DNA of 64,000 nucleotides from Sinorhizobium fredii (GCF_002944405.1 NZ_CP024310.1:310001-374000), one strand, 5' to 3'. Shown: positions 17,810 to 27,559, counted from the stretch's first letter. Translations and numbers: made by a program. Notes: generated by a model not told the origin, from the letters alone.

Positions 17810-19035
17810 GATATTTCTCCTTTACTGAAGAGCCGGCGCGATTTGAGCCACAGGGCGAGCGCCATCAAGAAAGACAGGCCGTAAAGGCTTGCAACGAGCG
17901 GGAATGCCACTTCAAGCCCAAAGCACTGGGTTGCGACGACGCCGGTGATGATCCCAACAACTGAAGCACCCTGCTGGCAGGTTTGCGCGAGCCCGAGGAC
18001 CGATCCCTGCCGCTCACTGCGCGTCGCAGTCGAAACGAGTGACAGAAGAACTGGCGTCGTTCCCCCCAGAAGCGCGCCCCAGGCAAGATAGAGCGCAGCG
18101 AAAAGGCCCATATCGCGGGTCGATCCGGCAAGGCCGGTGACCACGAGGCAGCCGGCGGCGATCAGCACGCTCCACCCGAGTACTAAGGTCGGCGCTCGTC
18201 CTTCGAACATCCGCGCCCACACCGGGGCGCCGACCACAAAGCCAAATGCAAGTAGCCCGTAGCTCAACCCCGTGATCCAATGCTGGGCGCCATAGACCTC
18301 CGACATGTAGAGAGCGAACGGCACCTGCAGGACCATCCGGCTCGCGAGCAGCAGTCCCATGAGCACGAGAAGCCCGGTGACCGATATGCCGGTCGCTGGT
18401 GCGGGAAAAACCTTCCTCGCCCTGGCCGGGCCCGTGCCGCCGGCTCCTTGTGGCGGAACCGGCAGGCTTGCCCAGGCGACAGCGGCGCAGAGCGCGCAGA
18501 TCACGCCGGCGGTGAGATTGACGGCGGCGAAAGGCAAGGCATCGAGGATGAGGCCGCCGAGGAAGGCGCCGCCGAGGGAGCCGACATTGGTTGCCACCTG
18601 GAGCCAGGCGAAGAGGCCAGCGCGATCGCGTCCGCCGGTCACCTGCACGCCATAGGCCTGAGCAGGGGCGATATACCCGGCGCAGGCCCCTTGCAGAAAG
18701 CGCAGCGCCAGAATGGTCCAGACGTCCTGGGCAAAGGCGACAAGCAGTTGCGTGATCGCCAGGCCCGCAAGGGCCCGCACCATCATCAACCGATTGCCGT
18801 AGCGATCGCCCATACGTCCCCAAAAGGCGCTCGTCAGCGAGACGCCGAGCATGGGGCAGACATAGATGCCGATTCCGGAAAGCGCGAACGCGCTCTCGGA
18901 CGGGCTCAACGCCATGATCTGGATCGGCCAGAAGGGACCGCTCATTTCCATGGCGCCCATGGAAATGAACTGCAGGCCAAAGAGAAGCGCGAAGACCGGT
19001 CCGAAGCCGCGCAGGACGGCGACTGTCCCGGTCAT
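17806..19035 (-). CDS. MFS transporter, probable siderophore exporter
   Basis: 409-residue membrane protein with about 12 predicted helices. MFS signatures are visible: [20 protein letters not shown] between helices 2 and 3 (the GxxxDRxGxR motif) and [19 protein letters not shown] in the helix 4-5 region. The ATG at 19035 overlaps the stop of the IucA/IucC gene (ATGA); a longer frame reading upstream is only a shadow of that gene. Its place directly after the synthetase gene suggests export of the finished siderophore across the inner membrane, as for the MFS proteins in other NRPS-independent siderophore operons. Confidence 0.85.
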   Translation of the reverse strand: MTGTVAVLRGFGPVFALLFGLQFISMGAMEMSGPFWPIQIMALSPSESAFALSGIGIYVCPMLGVSLTSAFWGRMGDRYGNRLMMVRALAGLAITQLLVAFAQDVWTILALRFLQGACAGYIAPAQAYGVQVTGGRDRAGLFAWLQVATNVGSLGGAFLGGLILDALPFAAVNLTAGVICALCAAVAWASLPVPPQGAGGTGPARARKVFPAPATGISVTGLLVLMGLLLASRMVLQVPFALYMSEVYGAQHWITGLSYGLLAFGFVVGAPVWARMFEGRAPTLVLGWSVLIAAGCLVVTGLAGSTRDMGLFAALYLAWGALLGGTTPVLLSLVSTATRSERQGSVLGLAQTCQQGASVVGIITGVVATQCFGLEVAFPLVASLYGLSFLMALALWLKSRRLFSKGEIS

Positions 19036-20921
19036 TTCGCGCTCACCAGCGGATTTGGCAAGTGATGTTCGACCCGGTAATCGCGATAGCGCTCCAGATG
19101 CATCCGCAGCACCGAGCGCGTCGGCCAGGGCCGTTCGAGGAAAGCGTCGCGCTCCTCGATCCAGAACGCATCCGACAGCATGCGGGGCTTCAGCGCCTCG
19201 AACGCCGCTTCCGTCTCTTCCCGTAGGATGCGCCACAGGGTGTCGCCGACAAGCGAATACTGCTCAGTGAGGCAAAGGGCGATCTCGTGAAGATGGCAGA
19301 CGAAGCACGCGTCGATGACGAAGGATCTGACGAGACTGATGTCGTCGTCGAACGTGGTCGGCAAAATGCCCTTGCGGCTGAACGGCTTCAGATCGTAACC
19401 GCGCTCCCTGAAGAGCGGCGCGAAACTGCGGCCGTCGCCGAAGTCGCGGATCAACAGCTTCCGCGGCATGCCGCGATCGTCGAAAATGATCGTGCTGTTC
19501 TGCTGATGTGCCTCGAAGGCAATGCCGTAGAGAAGATACATCGCGAGTGTCGGGCGGACGACCGTGCGCGCATAGGCGCGGAAGAACGCCGCGACGGCCG
19601 CCTCGCTCGCGCTGCGGTTCCTGGCAATGAGCTCGCAAATGAGCGGCCGGCCGTCGAGCGGACTTGCCGTCAGCAGGGCTGCGACGGTCACCGGCAGCAT
19701 GCCGTCTTCGCGGGTCAAGGGATCGGTGTTGCGGTAGACCACCGAAAGGAAGCGGCCGGGATGCTCGTCGCCGGTCTCGGGATGGTGCAGGATCGCGCCC
19801 AGCTCCTCGGTGAAGATCTCCAACTCGCGCCCCAGATCATCCTCTTTCGACAGGATGTCGGAAATCAACGTGCTGAGGCGCGGCCCCATATGGATCGATT
19901 TCCCCTGCAGCGTGCGCTGTTCGCTCGTCATCCAAATCGCCACCGGCAGTTTGACAAAGGGTCTCGGCGCCGCGGTCTCCGGCAGCATCGTGCGGAACGA
20001 CATCGACGGCAGCGTGACGACCTCGGGGCCCTCCGGGTCGAGCACGCCGTGCTCGATCTCGGCCGCGAATTCGCGGCGCACGAAATTCTCGAGATGCCAG
20101 CCATGGACGGGGAGGGGAATCCAGTCCTCGGGCGATTTGCCGCGCGCCCTCAGGTCCTCCGCCCAATCGCGCCAGAGGTCCGGGAAGTTCCCTGCAAACC
20201 ATTCTGAATAGCTGCCGACATGCGGCATCTTCTCGACATAGGCCCAGTCGTTTCGGAGCGCCGCGATTACGAGGGGCACCCGCGCGCCGAATTCGGGCGA
20301 TAACGCCGCAACGTCCTCCGGCGCCAGGCCCGGCTTTGCCTTCCAGGTCGGGTAGAAGGGATGGCCCTCAAGCGCGCCCCATTGGTCAAGGGTAATCGCC
20401 GCCAGATGCGTCGGCAGGCTTTCCTGGAGATAGGCGAGGAAGCCGGGCGCGCCGGCTTCGGCGATCTGCCGGCGTAACGTCGCACTCCAGCTTTCGCGGG
20501 TGCGGCGGGCGAGAATGTCGTTCTGCATACTGTTGTCGACGTCGCACATCAGATGCTCGAGTCCATCGGGAGCAGGCGTAATTGCGAGGGAGGGTTCGAC
20601 CTCCCTCATCAGGGCCGATGGACCGTCAATTTTCCGGCGACCACCGATACCGTCCAGCACCTCGACCTTTCCGCGGTTCTGCAGCGTTCCGGCCGGTGCC
20701 AGGTGCAGGTCGGTGAAATGCAGCACGCGCCGTGAGGCCCAGAGGGGAAACCAGGCCTGGCGGCCGTCGCGCGCCCACATCAGCGCGTCGGGATCGAGCA
20801 GGCGTTCGGCGAAGAGGCAGCGCACCAGCCGATTGATCGCGTTTCGCGATGCCTTCGACAAAAGCGCGCGTCCGTCACTCGCAACGGCATCTGCCGCGAA
20901 AAAAGTTCTCTCGTCCATCAT
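19032..20921 (-). CDS. IucA/IucC-family siderophore synthetase
   Basis: 629-residue NRPS-independent siderophore (NIS) synthetase, which uses ATP to activate a carboxylate such as citrate, malate or a ketoglutarate and joins it to an amine. The fold's motifs are present in order: [14 protein letters not shown] (about 190), the nucleotide-binding region with [10 protein letters not shown] and [36 protein letters not shown] and [12 protein letters not shown] in the C-terminal ferric-reductase-like FhuF region. The start is an ATGATG overlapping the stop of the dehydrogenase gene. It is the only synthetase in the operon, so one amide bond is expected in the product, unlike staphyloferrin B or aerobactin, which need two or three synthetases. 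Confidence 0.95.
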   Translation of the reverse strand: MMDERTFFAADAVASDGRALLSKASRNAINRLVRCLFAERLLDPDALMWARDGRQAWFPLWASRRVLHFTDLHLAPAGTLQNRGKVEVLDGIGGRRKIDGPSALMREVEPSLAITPAPDGLEHLMCDVDNSMQNDILARRTRESWSATLRRQIAEAGAPGFLAYLQESLPTHLAAITLDQWGALEGHPFYPTWKAKPGLAPEDVAALSPEFGARVPLVIAALRNDWAYVEKMPHVGSYSEWFAGNFPDLWRDWAEDLRARGKSPEDWIPLPVHGWHLENFVRREFAAEIEHGVLDPEGPEVVTLPSMSFRTMLPETAAPRPFVKLPVAIWMTSEQRTLQGKSIHMGPRLSTLISDILSKEDDLGRELEIFTEELGAILHHPETGDEHPGRFLSVVYRNTDPLTREDGMLPVTVAALLTASPLDGRPLICELIARNRSASEAAVAAFFRAYARTVVRPTLAMYLLYGIAFEAHQQNSTIIFDDRGMPRKLLIRDFGDGRSFAPLFRERGYDLKPFSRKGILPTTFDDDISLVRSFVIDACFVCHLHEIALCLTEQYSLVGDTLWRILREETEAAFEALKPRMLSDAFWIEERDAFLERPWPTRSVLRMHLERYRDYRVEHHLPNPLVSAK

Positions 20922-22057
20922 TGAGCCTCCGGCCAATCTGTCGGAACATAGTCCGGCGCGCCCGCGGCCAATTGGCCGTGGTAATCGCGCGCCCAGTTGT
21001 AGGTCTTGGCGATCGTCGGCGCGGCAACGCCGAGCCGTGCCGCCATCGACACGAGCAGCGCCTGCCCGAAGGCAATGTCCTCGTGAAAGGCGCGGCTTTC
21101 GCGATCGATGACGAGACCCGGGCCATCAGGATTGGGGACGAGCGGCGCGTGGATTCCCGCATAGGCGCGGTTGGTGCGCAGGAGCGAGTACATGGTGCTG
21201 TCGTCCTCGATCTGCTCGCCATAGGCCTCGATCAGCTCCTGTCGAAGCGGCTTCACCGAGCTGAGGTCGATGCCGAGGCGTGCCTCGCTCGCCCGCCGGA
21301 TCGCCTGGTTTTCCGCGTCCAGTGCCTCGAGCAGCTCGGCACCCGCGAGGGGGCAGTCGCTCCACCAGCAGATCGGCTCGTCGAAGGGCCTGTCCTCGAA
21401 CGGAGCCCCGGGCCCGATAAGGGCGTAGAGCACCGCCGGATGCATCAAGGGATTGCCGGGGGTCAGGGTGATCTCGAGATAATCCTCGAGCATGGTGACG
21501 GGCGCGTCATAGAGGCGATTGAGCATCGCCCCGAGCGCCGCGGCGCTTTCCGCGCTTTCGCGGCGATGCAGTGCGGCAAAGAGCTCGGCCTTGCCGCCGC
21601 CCATGCGTACCCGTTGCCCGGGGAGGAGATCGAAGGCCGTGTGCGGCACGTCCTTCATGCCCCAGATGACGACATTGTCGCGTCCCTCAAATGCCCGTGC
21701 CGCAAGCCAGTCGAAGCCGCAGAAACCGGGGATCGCCCCGGCATAGACGTTTCTGTCGCGCGGCAGGTGCGGCGCAATCTGCGATAGGAGTGCCGGCCGC
21801 GCCTGCGCCGGCTGGGTTATCATCACCATGTCGGCACCTTCGAGCGCCGTGCGGGGATCGGTGCCGACATGGTCCGGCCGGCCGGTCAGGATCTGATCGT
21901 CCGGCGTTTGCGCATGCCACGGCCCGTCACCGCCTGCCCAGGTTTCCGCGACTTCCGACGAATTCGTCAGCACGGAAACCTCGATGCCGGGGCGCTGCTT
22001 GAAGAGGACGGCATTCAAATGTCCAGTGCGGCCCGCACCGCAAATCGTCACCTTCAT
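20918..22057 (-). CDS. Opine (octopine/nopaline) dehydrogenase-family enzyme
   Basis: 379-residue protein. The N-terminal Rossmann motif is CGAGRTGHLNA (Gly7, Gly9, Gly12), followed by GADMVMITQPAQARPALLSQ. The C-terminal domain contains TLTPGNPLMHPAVLYALIG, the conserved Asn-Pro-x-x-His segment of the octopine/nopaline dehydrogenase family. Such enzymes reductively join an amino acid amine to a keto acid such as pyruvate with NAD(P)H, producing an N-carboxyalkyl amino acid. In this operon the enzyme occupies the place held in the staphyloferrin B cluster by SbnB, a member of an unrelated family. The ATG at 22057 overlaps the stop of the preceding gene (ATGA). Confidence 0.85.
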   Translation of the reverse strand: MKVTICGAGRTGHLNAVLFKQRPGIEVSVLTNSSEVAETWAGGDGPWHAQTPDDQILTGRPDHVGTDPRTALEGADMVMITQPAQARPALLSQIAPHLPRDRNVYAGAIPGFCGFDWLAARAFEGRDNVVIWGMKDVPHTAFDLLPGQRVRMGGGKAELFAALHRRESAESAAALGAMLNRLYDAPVTMLEDYLEITLTPGNPLMHPAVLYALIGPGAPFEDRPFDEPICWWSDCPLAGAELLEALDAENQAIRRASEARLGIDLSSVKPLRQELIEAYGEQIEDDSTMYSLLRTNRAYAGIHAPLVPNPDGPGLVIDRESRAFHEDIAFGQALLVSMAARLGVAAPTIAKTYNWARDYHGQLAAGAPDYVPTDWPEAQ

Positions 22058-23064
22058 GCGGCACGCGCCCTTCCAGCGAGCCAGCCGTCCATCTGGTCTG
22101 CGATGGCAGGGTCGAGCAGGCGGCGCTTGGCCATCCACTCGTCGTCGAAAATCGTGCCGAGATATTTCTCGCCGCCATCCGCCACCGTGGTCACGACCGT
22201 GCCGGTCAGCTTGCCTGCTACAATGAATTCAAGCGCCTTGTAGATGGCGCCGCCGGTCGAGCCGCCGACGAGCAGCCCCTTGCGCCGGGCGATGTAACGC
22301 GCCGTCTCGAAGGCTTGCGTGTCGGTCACCTGGACGCCCTCGTCGATGCACGAATAGTCGAGCACCTTGCCGACCTCGTCGCCTGCGGGGGTGCCGGTGC
22401 CCGATTGGAAGTAGGGATGTCCCGGCTTGCCGAAGACGATCGACCCGGCCGGCTCGACCGCGACCGTGCGCACGGCCGGATTGTGGCGCTTGAGGCGCTG
22501 CGAAATGCCGGTCATAGAGCCGCCGGTTCCGACGCAGCCGACAAAGGCGTCGATCCCGTCCGGGAGCTGCTCCAGCAACTCATCGACGAGGCCGGCATAG
22601 CCATCAGGATTTGCCGGGTTGTCGGACTGGTTCATGAACAACGCGCCGGGAAGCTGCGCGCCGAGTTGCGCGGCCAGCCGCTGGCGCTCGACGACGGCGA
22701 CCTCGTCCTCGCGGAAGTCGCCTTCGACATAGCGGATCTCGGCGCCGAGCGCCCGCATCATGCGGATCTTGTCGGGCGCCGCATGGTGGTCCACCACGGC
22801 GATGAAACGCAGCCCGAATTCCAGCGCCGCCAGTGCCAGACCGGTACCAGTGTTTCCGGAAGAGGATTCGACGATCGTGCCCCCGGGGGCGAGGCGTCCG
22901 TCCTGAAGCGCCGCAACCACCATGCTGCGCGCCATGCGGTCCTTCATTGAACCGCCTGGATTGTTCTTCTCGATCTTCAGCACCAAAGTGGCGTTGCGCT
23001 CCGGTACGTCGATCGACATCAGCGGCGTCTGGCCGATCAATTGCGTTACGGTCGTGTGCAGCAT
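22054..23064 (-). CDS. SbnA-like PLP-dependent amino acid synthase
   Basis: 336-residue fold-type II PLP enzyme of the cysteine synthase superfamily. The PLP lysine is Lys41 in NNPGGSMKDRM, the phosphate/substrate loop is SSSGNTG (67-73) and the cofactor phosphate loop is GCVGTGGSMTG. In the closest functional model, SbnA of Staphylococcus, the enzyme replaces the phosphate of O-phospho-L-serine with an amino acid amine, giving a 2,3-diaminopropionate-type secondary amine. Here the amine donor may be lysine rather than glutamate, an inference from the rest of the operon. A housekeeping cysteine synthase role is unlikely in this setting. The gene starts right after the TAG of the decarboxylase gene, with no spacer. 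Confidence 0.85.
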   Translation of the reverse strand: MLHTTVTQLIGQTPLMSIDVPERNATLVLKIEKNNPGGSMKDRMARSMVVAALQDGRLAPGGTIVESSSGNTGTGLALAALEFGLRFIAVVDHHAAPDKIRMMRALGAEIRYVEGDFREDEVAVVERQRLAAQLGAQLPGALFMNQSDNPANPDGYAGLVDELLEQLPDGIDAFVGCVGTGGSMTGISQRLKRHNPAVRTVAVEPAGSIVFGKPGHPYFQSGTGTPAGDEVGKVLDYSCIDEGVQVTDTQAFETARYIARRKGLLVGGSTGGAIYKALEFIVAGKLTGTVVTTVADGGEKYLGTIFDDEWMAKRRLLDPAIADQMDGWLAGRARAA

Positions 23065-24438
23065 CTAAACCTCTCCAATTGTGTCGGGTACGAGATTGGG
23101 CCGCCCTTCCGCGTCTTCGGTGACGCAGAAGCGGGCGGGCATGGGATGGCGATGGAACTCGTTTTCGAGGAGATCCATCTGATAGCCGGCGGTGTTGGCG
23201 TAGACGAGCAGGTCGCCTGCCTTTGGCGCGGTCGGGAAGGTCAGCCACCGGTTGCTGATGACGTCCTCGTCAAGGCAGCTATGGCCGGCCAGATAGGCGC
23301 GGACCGGCGCCGATTGAACGGCCGCCCTGGTGGCAGTCACGAGAATGGGGTCGATCAGGAACTCGGAGGCGAACCAGGTTTCGCAGGCGCTGAAGCTGCT
23401 GCCCTCGAGGAAGATGACATGCGTATCCGGACCCAGCGCCTTCACCCGCAAGATCCGGAAGACGCTGATGGCCGCCTGATCCGCCAGGGCGCGCCCGGGC
23501 TCCATCGCCAAGGTCAGCCCCTCGTGCTTGAGATAGCCGGCGACGCTCGGACTCTTGCTCATTTTTGCCTGCAACAGCTCGCGCAACCAGTCGGCCGCCG
23601 AAAGAGCGCCGCCATAGGGATAGAAGGAGCTAGGCACGGTCCCGGTGCGGTAGTCCTCGGGAGTCTGGGCCGCGAGATGCGCCTGGTATTTGGCCTCATC
23701 GACGTATTGGATGGGCAGGCCGCCGCCGATATCGATCATGCGCGGGGAGAATCCCATTTGCCTCGCTTTGGCGATGAGCCCGGTCGCTTCTTCCAACGCC
23801 GTGAGACGGGTCTCCCAGCGATAGCCGCTGAGATGGAAATGCAGCCCGTCGAAGCGCAACCTGCTCTCGCCCGTAAGTCGAGTGAGGCAATGAATGACGG
23901 CCTCGGCCGGCATGCCGAAGCGGCTCTTTTTCTGATCTCGCGGCTGCAGGCGCAACAGGATCGGCTGCGGTCCGGCATCTGCCGGCAGCAATGCGATCAG
24001 GTCCTCCAGTTCTTCCGGAGAATCGACCGAGATCAATGCCCTGCAATCGAGCAGGTCCTGATGAAACGCTTGCGTCTTCGCCGGCCCGGTCGCGACCACC
24101 CTTGCACCATCGGCCCCCAGCCGGCGCGCATCGCGCAGTTCGTAAAGGCTGGAGACGTCGAGCCCCGCGCGGGCTCTAAGCGCTGCCCGCATGAGCCCGG
24201 GCGATTTGTTGACCTTCGCACCGTAATAGATCGCATGCTCAACACGGCGCGCCGTCAGCACGCCATCGAGGGCGGCAAGATTCTCCTGCAACGCGTCCGG
24301 CCAGATCAGGTTCAGCGGCGAGCCGTAACGGTGAACCCACTCGAGAAGAAGAGCGCCGTGACGAGTGAGAAGGTCCGCAGCTGCCGATCGCAAAATCGGT
24401 GGAAGGCCAAATGCGGTTTCGTGGCATTGCAGCGTCAT
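23065..24438 (-). CDS. PLP-dependent decarboxylase (LysA/SbnH type)
   Basis: 457-residue fold-type III decarboxylase related to diaminopimelate and ornithine decarboxylases. The PLP lysine is Lys75 in [11 protein letters not shown]; other family blocks are [33 protein letters not shown] (with the substrate-side His), [18 protein letters not shown] and the C-terminal SCLDEDV, which supplies the cysteine-aspartate pair. In siderophore operons such enzymes (SbnH, RhbB-like) remove the carboxyl group of a diaminopropionate-containing intermediate to give an ethylenediamine unit. The ATG at 24438 overlaps the stop of the SbnI-like gene (ATGA); an upstream ATG at 24516 lies inside that gene and is not needed. 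Confidence 0.9.
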   Translation of the reverse strand: MTLQCHETAFGLPPILRSAAADLLTRHGALLLEWVHRYGSPLNLIWPDALQENLAALDGVLTARRVEHAIYYGAKVNKSPGLMRAALRARAGLDVSSLYELRDARRLGADGARVVATGPAKTQAFHQDLLDCRALISVDSPEELEDLIALLPADAGPQPILLRLQPRDQKKSRFGMPAEAVIHCLTRLTGESRLRFDGLHFHLSGYRWETRLTALEEATGLIAKARQMGFSPRMIDIGGGLPIQYVDEAKYQAHLAAQTPEDYRTGTVPSSFYPYGGALSAADWLRELLQAKMSKSPSVAGYLKHEGLTLAMEPGRALADQAAISVFRILRVKALGPDTHVIFLEGSSFSACETWFASEFLIDPILVTATRAAVQSAPVRAYLAGHSCLDEDVISNRWLTFPTAPKAGDLLVYANTAGYQMDLLENEFHRHPMPARFCVTEDAEGRPNLVPDTIGEV

Positions 24439-24866
24439 GACAGTGCCCCCGCGGCACGGGCCGGCACCATTTCGGACGAAGTGGGCCTGAACAAAAGCTG
24501 CAGCGGCACATCGCACCTGGGCAATCCCTCGGTGAAAATGTGCCGGGTCGTTTTATAGGGAAACTTGCGGCCGCTGCGGGCCATCGCGAAGATTTCCGCG
24601 GGAGTGATCGTTTCACCGGCGCGCCAACTCTCCAAGCGAACTGAATCGTAGTCGAGAAGGACCACAGGAACAGTGGTGAGCCTGAGGCGGTGCGCAACCG
24701 TCAACCGATGATGGCCGTCCATCACGAACAAGGCATTTTTCTCGGCTGTTATCGGCGCGGTCCATGAGCCCGCCTGCAGGATTTTGGCCTGCAGTATATC
24801 GACCCTGTCGAGACTCACCTCCTCTGTTGGAATCAATCGTGCTGGGGAGAGAAGGCAATATTTCAT
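24435..24866 (-). CDS. SbnI-like ParB-fold protein, probable serine kinase
   Basis: 143-residue protein with a ParB/sulfiredoxin-type fold: [35 protein letters not shown] (nucleotide-binding DGHHR box) and [11 protein letters not shown]. SbnI and the archaeal SerK proteins share this layout and phosphorylate free L-serine to O-phosphoserine; SbnI also regulates its cluster in response to haem. Supplying O-phosphoserine for the SbnA-like enzyme two genes downstream is the natural role here. The protein is shorter than SbnI (about 254 residues). The start at 24866 is chosen because the alternative ATG at 24914 lies inside the operator palindrome; GGCCGGACGA precedes the ATG. Confidence 0.75.
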   Translation of the reverse strand: MKYCLLSPARLIPTEEVSLDRVDILQAKILQAGSWTAPITAEKNALFVMDGHHRLTVAHRLRLTTVPVVLLDYDSVRLESWRAGETITPAEIFAMARSGRKFPYKTTRHIFTEGLPRCDVPLQLLFRPTSSEMVPARAAGALS

Positions 24867-24902
24867 TCGTCCGGCCTCGCGCTCGCTCTTTTGCATCGCA
24901 TA

Positions 24903-24925
24903 ATCTTGAGTCAATGACTCAAGAT
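24903..24925 (-). promoter_or_regulatory. Perfect palindromic RirA-type operator of the siderophore operon
   Basis: The arms ATCTTGAGTCA and TGACTCAAGAT form a perfect 11-bp inverted repeat around a single A. The centre contains TGA-N9-TCA (24907-24921), the iron-responsive operator core of RirA, as also found before the TonB receptor. It ends 37 bases before the chosen ATG of the first operon gene, in the position of a promoter operator. Confidence 0.75.
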
Positions 24926-25424
24926 ATAGGTCGTCGCTATAGCCAGCTACGATTGTGTCGTCAATAGCGCCTTCAATGACCGATTGCTTGAAGTGGCCTG
25001 TAGGGGCGCAACAACGTTACTGTTTCTTCGAGTCGCGACTGCATTTCTGCCAAATTGGAAACAAGCCATGGGAAGGGTGTGATGCGAAAAGTTTTGCCGG
25101 TGTCGCAAAACATTTGTTGAACTCAGGTGGCGTCTGTGAGGCAGCACGTGATAGGACGAGCGCGATTTCACCGGCCGACTGTTCCGATCGAGTGAGTTTA
25201 CGGCTCTGCGGCTCGATTCCCCTCAAGGCGAGGGATAGAAACTCCCACCGAAGCGGCGGCCGCATCTGCCAGCAGCCGATCGCTCGTGATGGGTGGACTG
25301 CCGCTGTTCGTCGCATCCGTGGGAACGAGCAAGGAGTGGGCAGCACGGGTCATAGCCCAGCGTTGAACGAATGGCTGCAGAAGGTGCAGGACCGGAAATT
25401 CGCCTGGCATGCAATTACACCTAA
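24926..25424. other. Intergenic region with a short dispersed repeat
   Basis: No gene is recognised. The left part should hold the siderophore operon promoter. TCGATTCCCCTCAAGGCG with GAGGGATA directly after it (25213-25238) recurs with two changes near 44796-44821, in another gene-free stretch. Open frames here have no recognisable motif. Confidence 0.4.
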
Positions 25425-27194
25425 TCACACCAGGCCGGCCTTGCGAAGCCCGTCCACGACTAACTCGAAGTCGGCGGGATTTTTGTAGGGCAATACTTTG
25501 CGGCGATGTTCCAGAGAATAGTCAGGGTTAACGCGGAACACTTCCTGCCACTCGTGGCGGGCTTCTTCGAAGCGGCCGAGATGGCCGCAGCTCGCCGCCA
25601 GGAGCACGCGCGAGACGTCGGTGCCAGGGTTACGGACAAGTCGCCGCTTCAGGATGTCAATTGCCTCTTTGTACCTGTGCAACTGGAACATCGCTTGTGC
25701 CTGGAAATGGAGGTATACGTCGGGATAGTATGGGTTCAAGGCTATTGCCTGCTCGAAACACCCGAGTGCCTCCGCAGATCTGCCGGAATAATGCAGTGCG
25801 TAGCCGAGATTTTCGTACCCCTCGGCAAGATTTGGAGCGAGGGCGATCAAGCGTTTGGCCGCGCCGATAGCGACGTCGTGCCGTCGCGAATACAATTCGA
25901 CGATGCCCAGCGCCCAATGCGCGTAAGGATATCGATCGTCGAGCGCCACTGCCCGTGTTGCAAACACTTCCGCTTGTTGCATTGATGTCGATGACGACGG
26001 GCCCCACTGGTTTCCGTAATCCAGCATGTTTGCGAAGGCGAGGAATGCGTAGGCGGGAGCGAATTTCGGGTCCAGTTCGATGGCGCGCTGCAACAGTTCC
26101 CGACTCTGGGTGTTTTGCTCTCTCGTGAACCGCCACAGCTGCTCTCGGCCACGCAGGAAACAGTCGTACGCTTCCAGGTTGTCGGTGTGCTCGGTCACGA
26201 GCCGCTGCTGGTCGCCCTCCGTCAGGTTGAGCGCGAGCGCGCCGACAATTTGCTGCGTCACGTCGTCCTGAACGGCGAAGATGTCTGTCAGGTCGCGATC
26301 AAAACGATCCGCCCACAGATGTCCGCCCGTGGTTGCGTCGATAAGCTGTGCGGTGATCCGTACCTTATTGCCGGATTTCCGGACGCTGCCTTCCAGCACG
26401 TAGCGCACGTTGAGATTCCGGCCCACCTCCTGAACGTTCACGTTTCTTCCCTTGAAGGTGAAGGACGAATTGCGAGCGATCACGAACAGTTGCGACAGCT
26501 TTGAGAGAGCCGTGATGATATCTTCGGAGATACCGTCGGCGAAATACTCCTGCTCGGCATCACCACTCATGTTGGCGAAGGGCAACACGGCGATCGAGAA
26601 CTTCGGCGGGGGCGCTGTCGGAGGTAAAGCCGCCATGAGTTCGGGAGCCACTGTCTTCGCGTGAGCCGCGGTTCCGACTCGGAGCGAATAGACCCGGATC
26701 GGCTCTACGATGTTCTTGAGCTGGGTGTTGCCGAGATCGCTGACCGAAAGGTCGAGTCTGGTCTTGACCTGGCGATAGGCATCCTCGGACAGGCAGATGC
26801 CCCCTGGAGCAGCGACGCCCTCAAGGCGCGAAGCGATGTTGACGCCGTCGCCCATCAGGTCGCCGTCGCTTTCCTCCACTACGTCGCCCAGATGAATACC
26901 GATCCGAAACTCGATGCGGCGGTCCTGTGGCACGCCGGCATTACGCTCGAACATGCCGTTCTGCACCTCGATGGCGCAGCGCACGGCGTCCACTACACTG
27001 CGGAACTCGACCAGCGCCCCATCTCCTGTGCGCTTGATCACGCGCCCGTTGTGAACGGCGACGGTCGGATCAATTAAATCGCTGCGCAGCGCCCGCAACC
27101 TAGCCAAAGTACGGTCTTCATCCGCGCCAGCGAGGCGGCTGTAGCCGACCACGTCCGCGGCCAGGATCGCGGCTAGCTTGCGGTTCTCGCTCAC
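25425..27194 (-). CDS. Class III adenylate cyclase with FlgO-like and TPR domains
   Basis: 589-residue protein. Residues about 5-170 form a class III nucleotide cyclase catalytic domain: LAAILAADVVGYSRL, TGDGALVEF and GDGVNIASRLEG, with metal-binding Asp14 and Asp58. A middle region (FSIAVLPFANMSGDAEQEYF, then FADGISEDIITALSKL) is the domain usually seen linking such cyclases to TPRs and involved in envelope or signal sensing. Residues about 340-580 form tetratricopeptide repeats. Such proteins are very numerous in Sinorhizobium and make cAMP in response to unknown signals. A GTG at 27194 preceded by AGGAGA is chosen; an ATG 24 bases upstream is in frame but less well placed. It is a single-gene unit. 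Confidence 0.88.
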   Translation of the reverse strand: MSENRKLAAILAADVVGYSRLAGADEDRTLARLRALRSDLIDPTVAVHNGRVIKRTGDGALVEFRSVVDAVRCAIEVQNGMFERNAGVPQDRRIEFRIGIHLGDVVEESDGDLMGDGVNIASRLEGVAAPGGICLSEDAYRQVKTRLDLSVSDLGNTQLKNIVEPIRVYSLRVGTAAHAKTVAPELMAALPPTAPPPKFSIAVLPFANMSGDAEQEYFADGISEDIITALSKLSQLFVIARNSSFTFKGRNVNVQEVGRNLNVRYVLEGSVRKSGNKVRITAQLIDATTGGHLWADRFDRDLTDIFAVQDDVTQQIVGALALNLTEGDQQRLVTEHTDNLEAYDCFLRGREQLWRFTREQNTQSRELLQRAIELDPKFAPAYAFLAFANMLDYGNQWGPSSSTSMQQAEVFATRAVALDDRYPYAHWALGIVELYSRRHDVAIGAAKRLIALAPNLAEGYENLGYALHYSGRSAEALGCFEQAIALNPYYPDVYLHFQAQAMFQLHRYKEAIDILKRRLVRNPGTDVSRVLLAASCGHLGRFEEARHEWQEVFRVNPDYSLEHRRKVLPYKNPADFELVVDGLRKAGLV

Positions 27195-27559
27195 AGGGGA
27201 CCATCTCCTCGTCTCCATAATAACAGGAAGGCACCGGGAAGAGGAGATTTTCGGCGTTCGGTTCAGAGCGACTTTGGGTGAGATCAATGCTCGGCATATG
27301 TACGCAGAAATCGTGAATGCTCACAATGTCGAGAACCGATCGGGAGGAGCGGTTGTCCTGTGCCCGTGGCATTGAACACGGCCGAAGTCGTTCCTGGGCA
27401 ATGGCTGCCGTGGCAACCGTCGGACATTCCTCCCTGTGACGCCGAAAGGCAGCTCGTGGCCATGGGCGTGATTTCGGCCGAGAGCGAACGAAGTTCCGCA
27501 AGGGGTCGATTCTGCTCGTTCGTGTAGGTTTCAAAGGGTGGAAGACTTGTCGGTCGTCT
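27195..27559. other. No recognisable gene
   Basis: Region upstream of the cyclase gene. Several overlapping frames on both strands lack motifs. It should contain the cyclase promoter and the junction with the IS3 scrap. Confidence 0.35.

Noticed and set aside
22054..23064. Housekeeping cysteine synthase
   Set aside because: Sequence type allows it, but translational coupling to siderophore genes on both sides and the SerK-like gene in the same operon favour the SbnA role.
23041..24558. 505-codon open frame on the plus strand
   Set aside because: Antisense to the PLP decarboxylase; low-complexity composition and no start signal.
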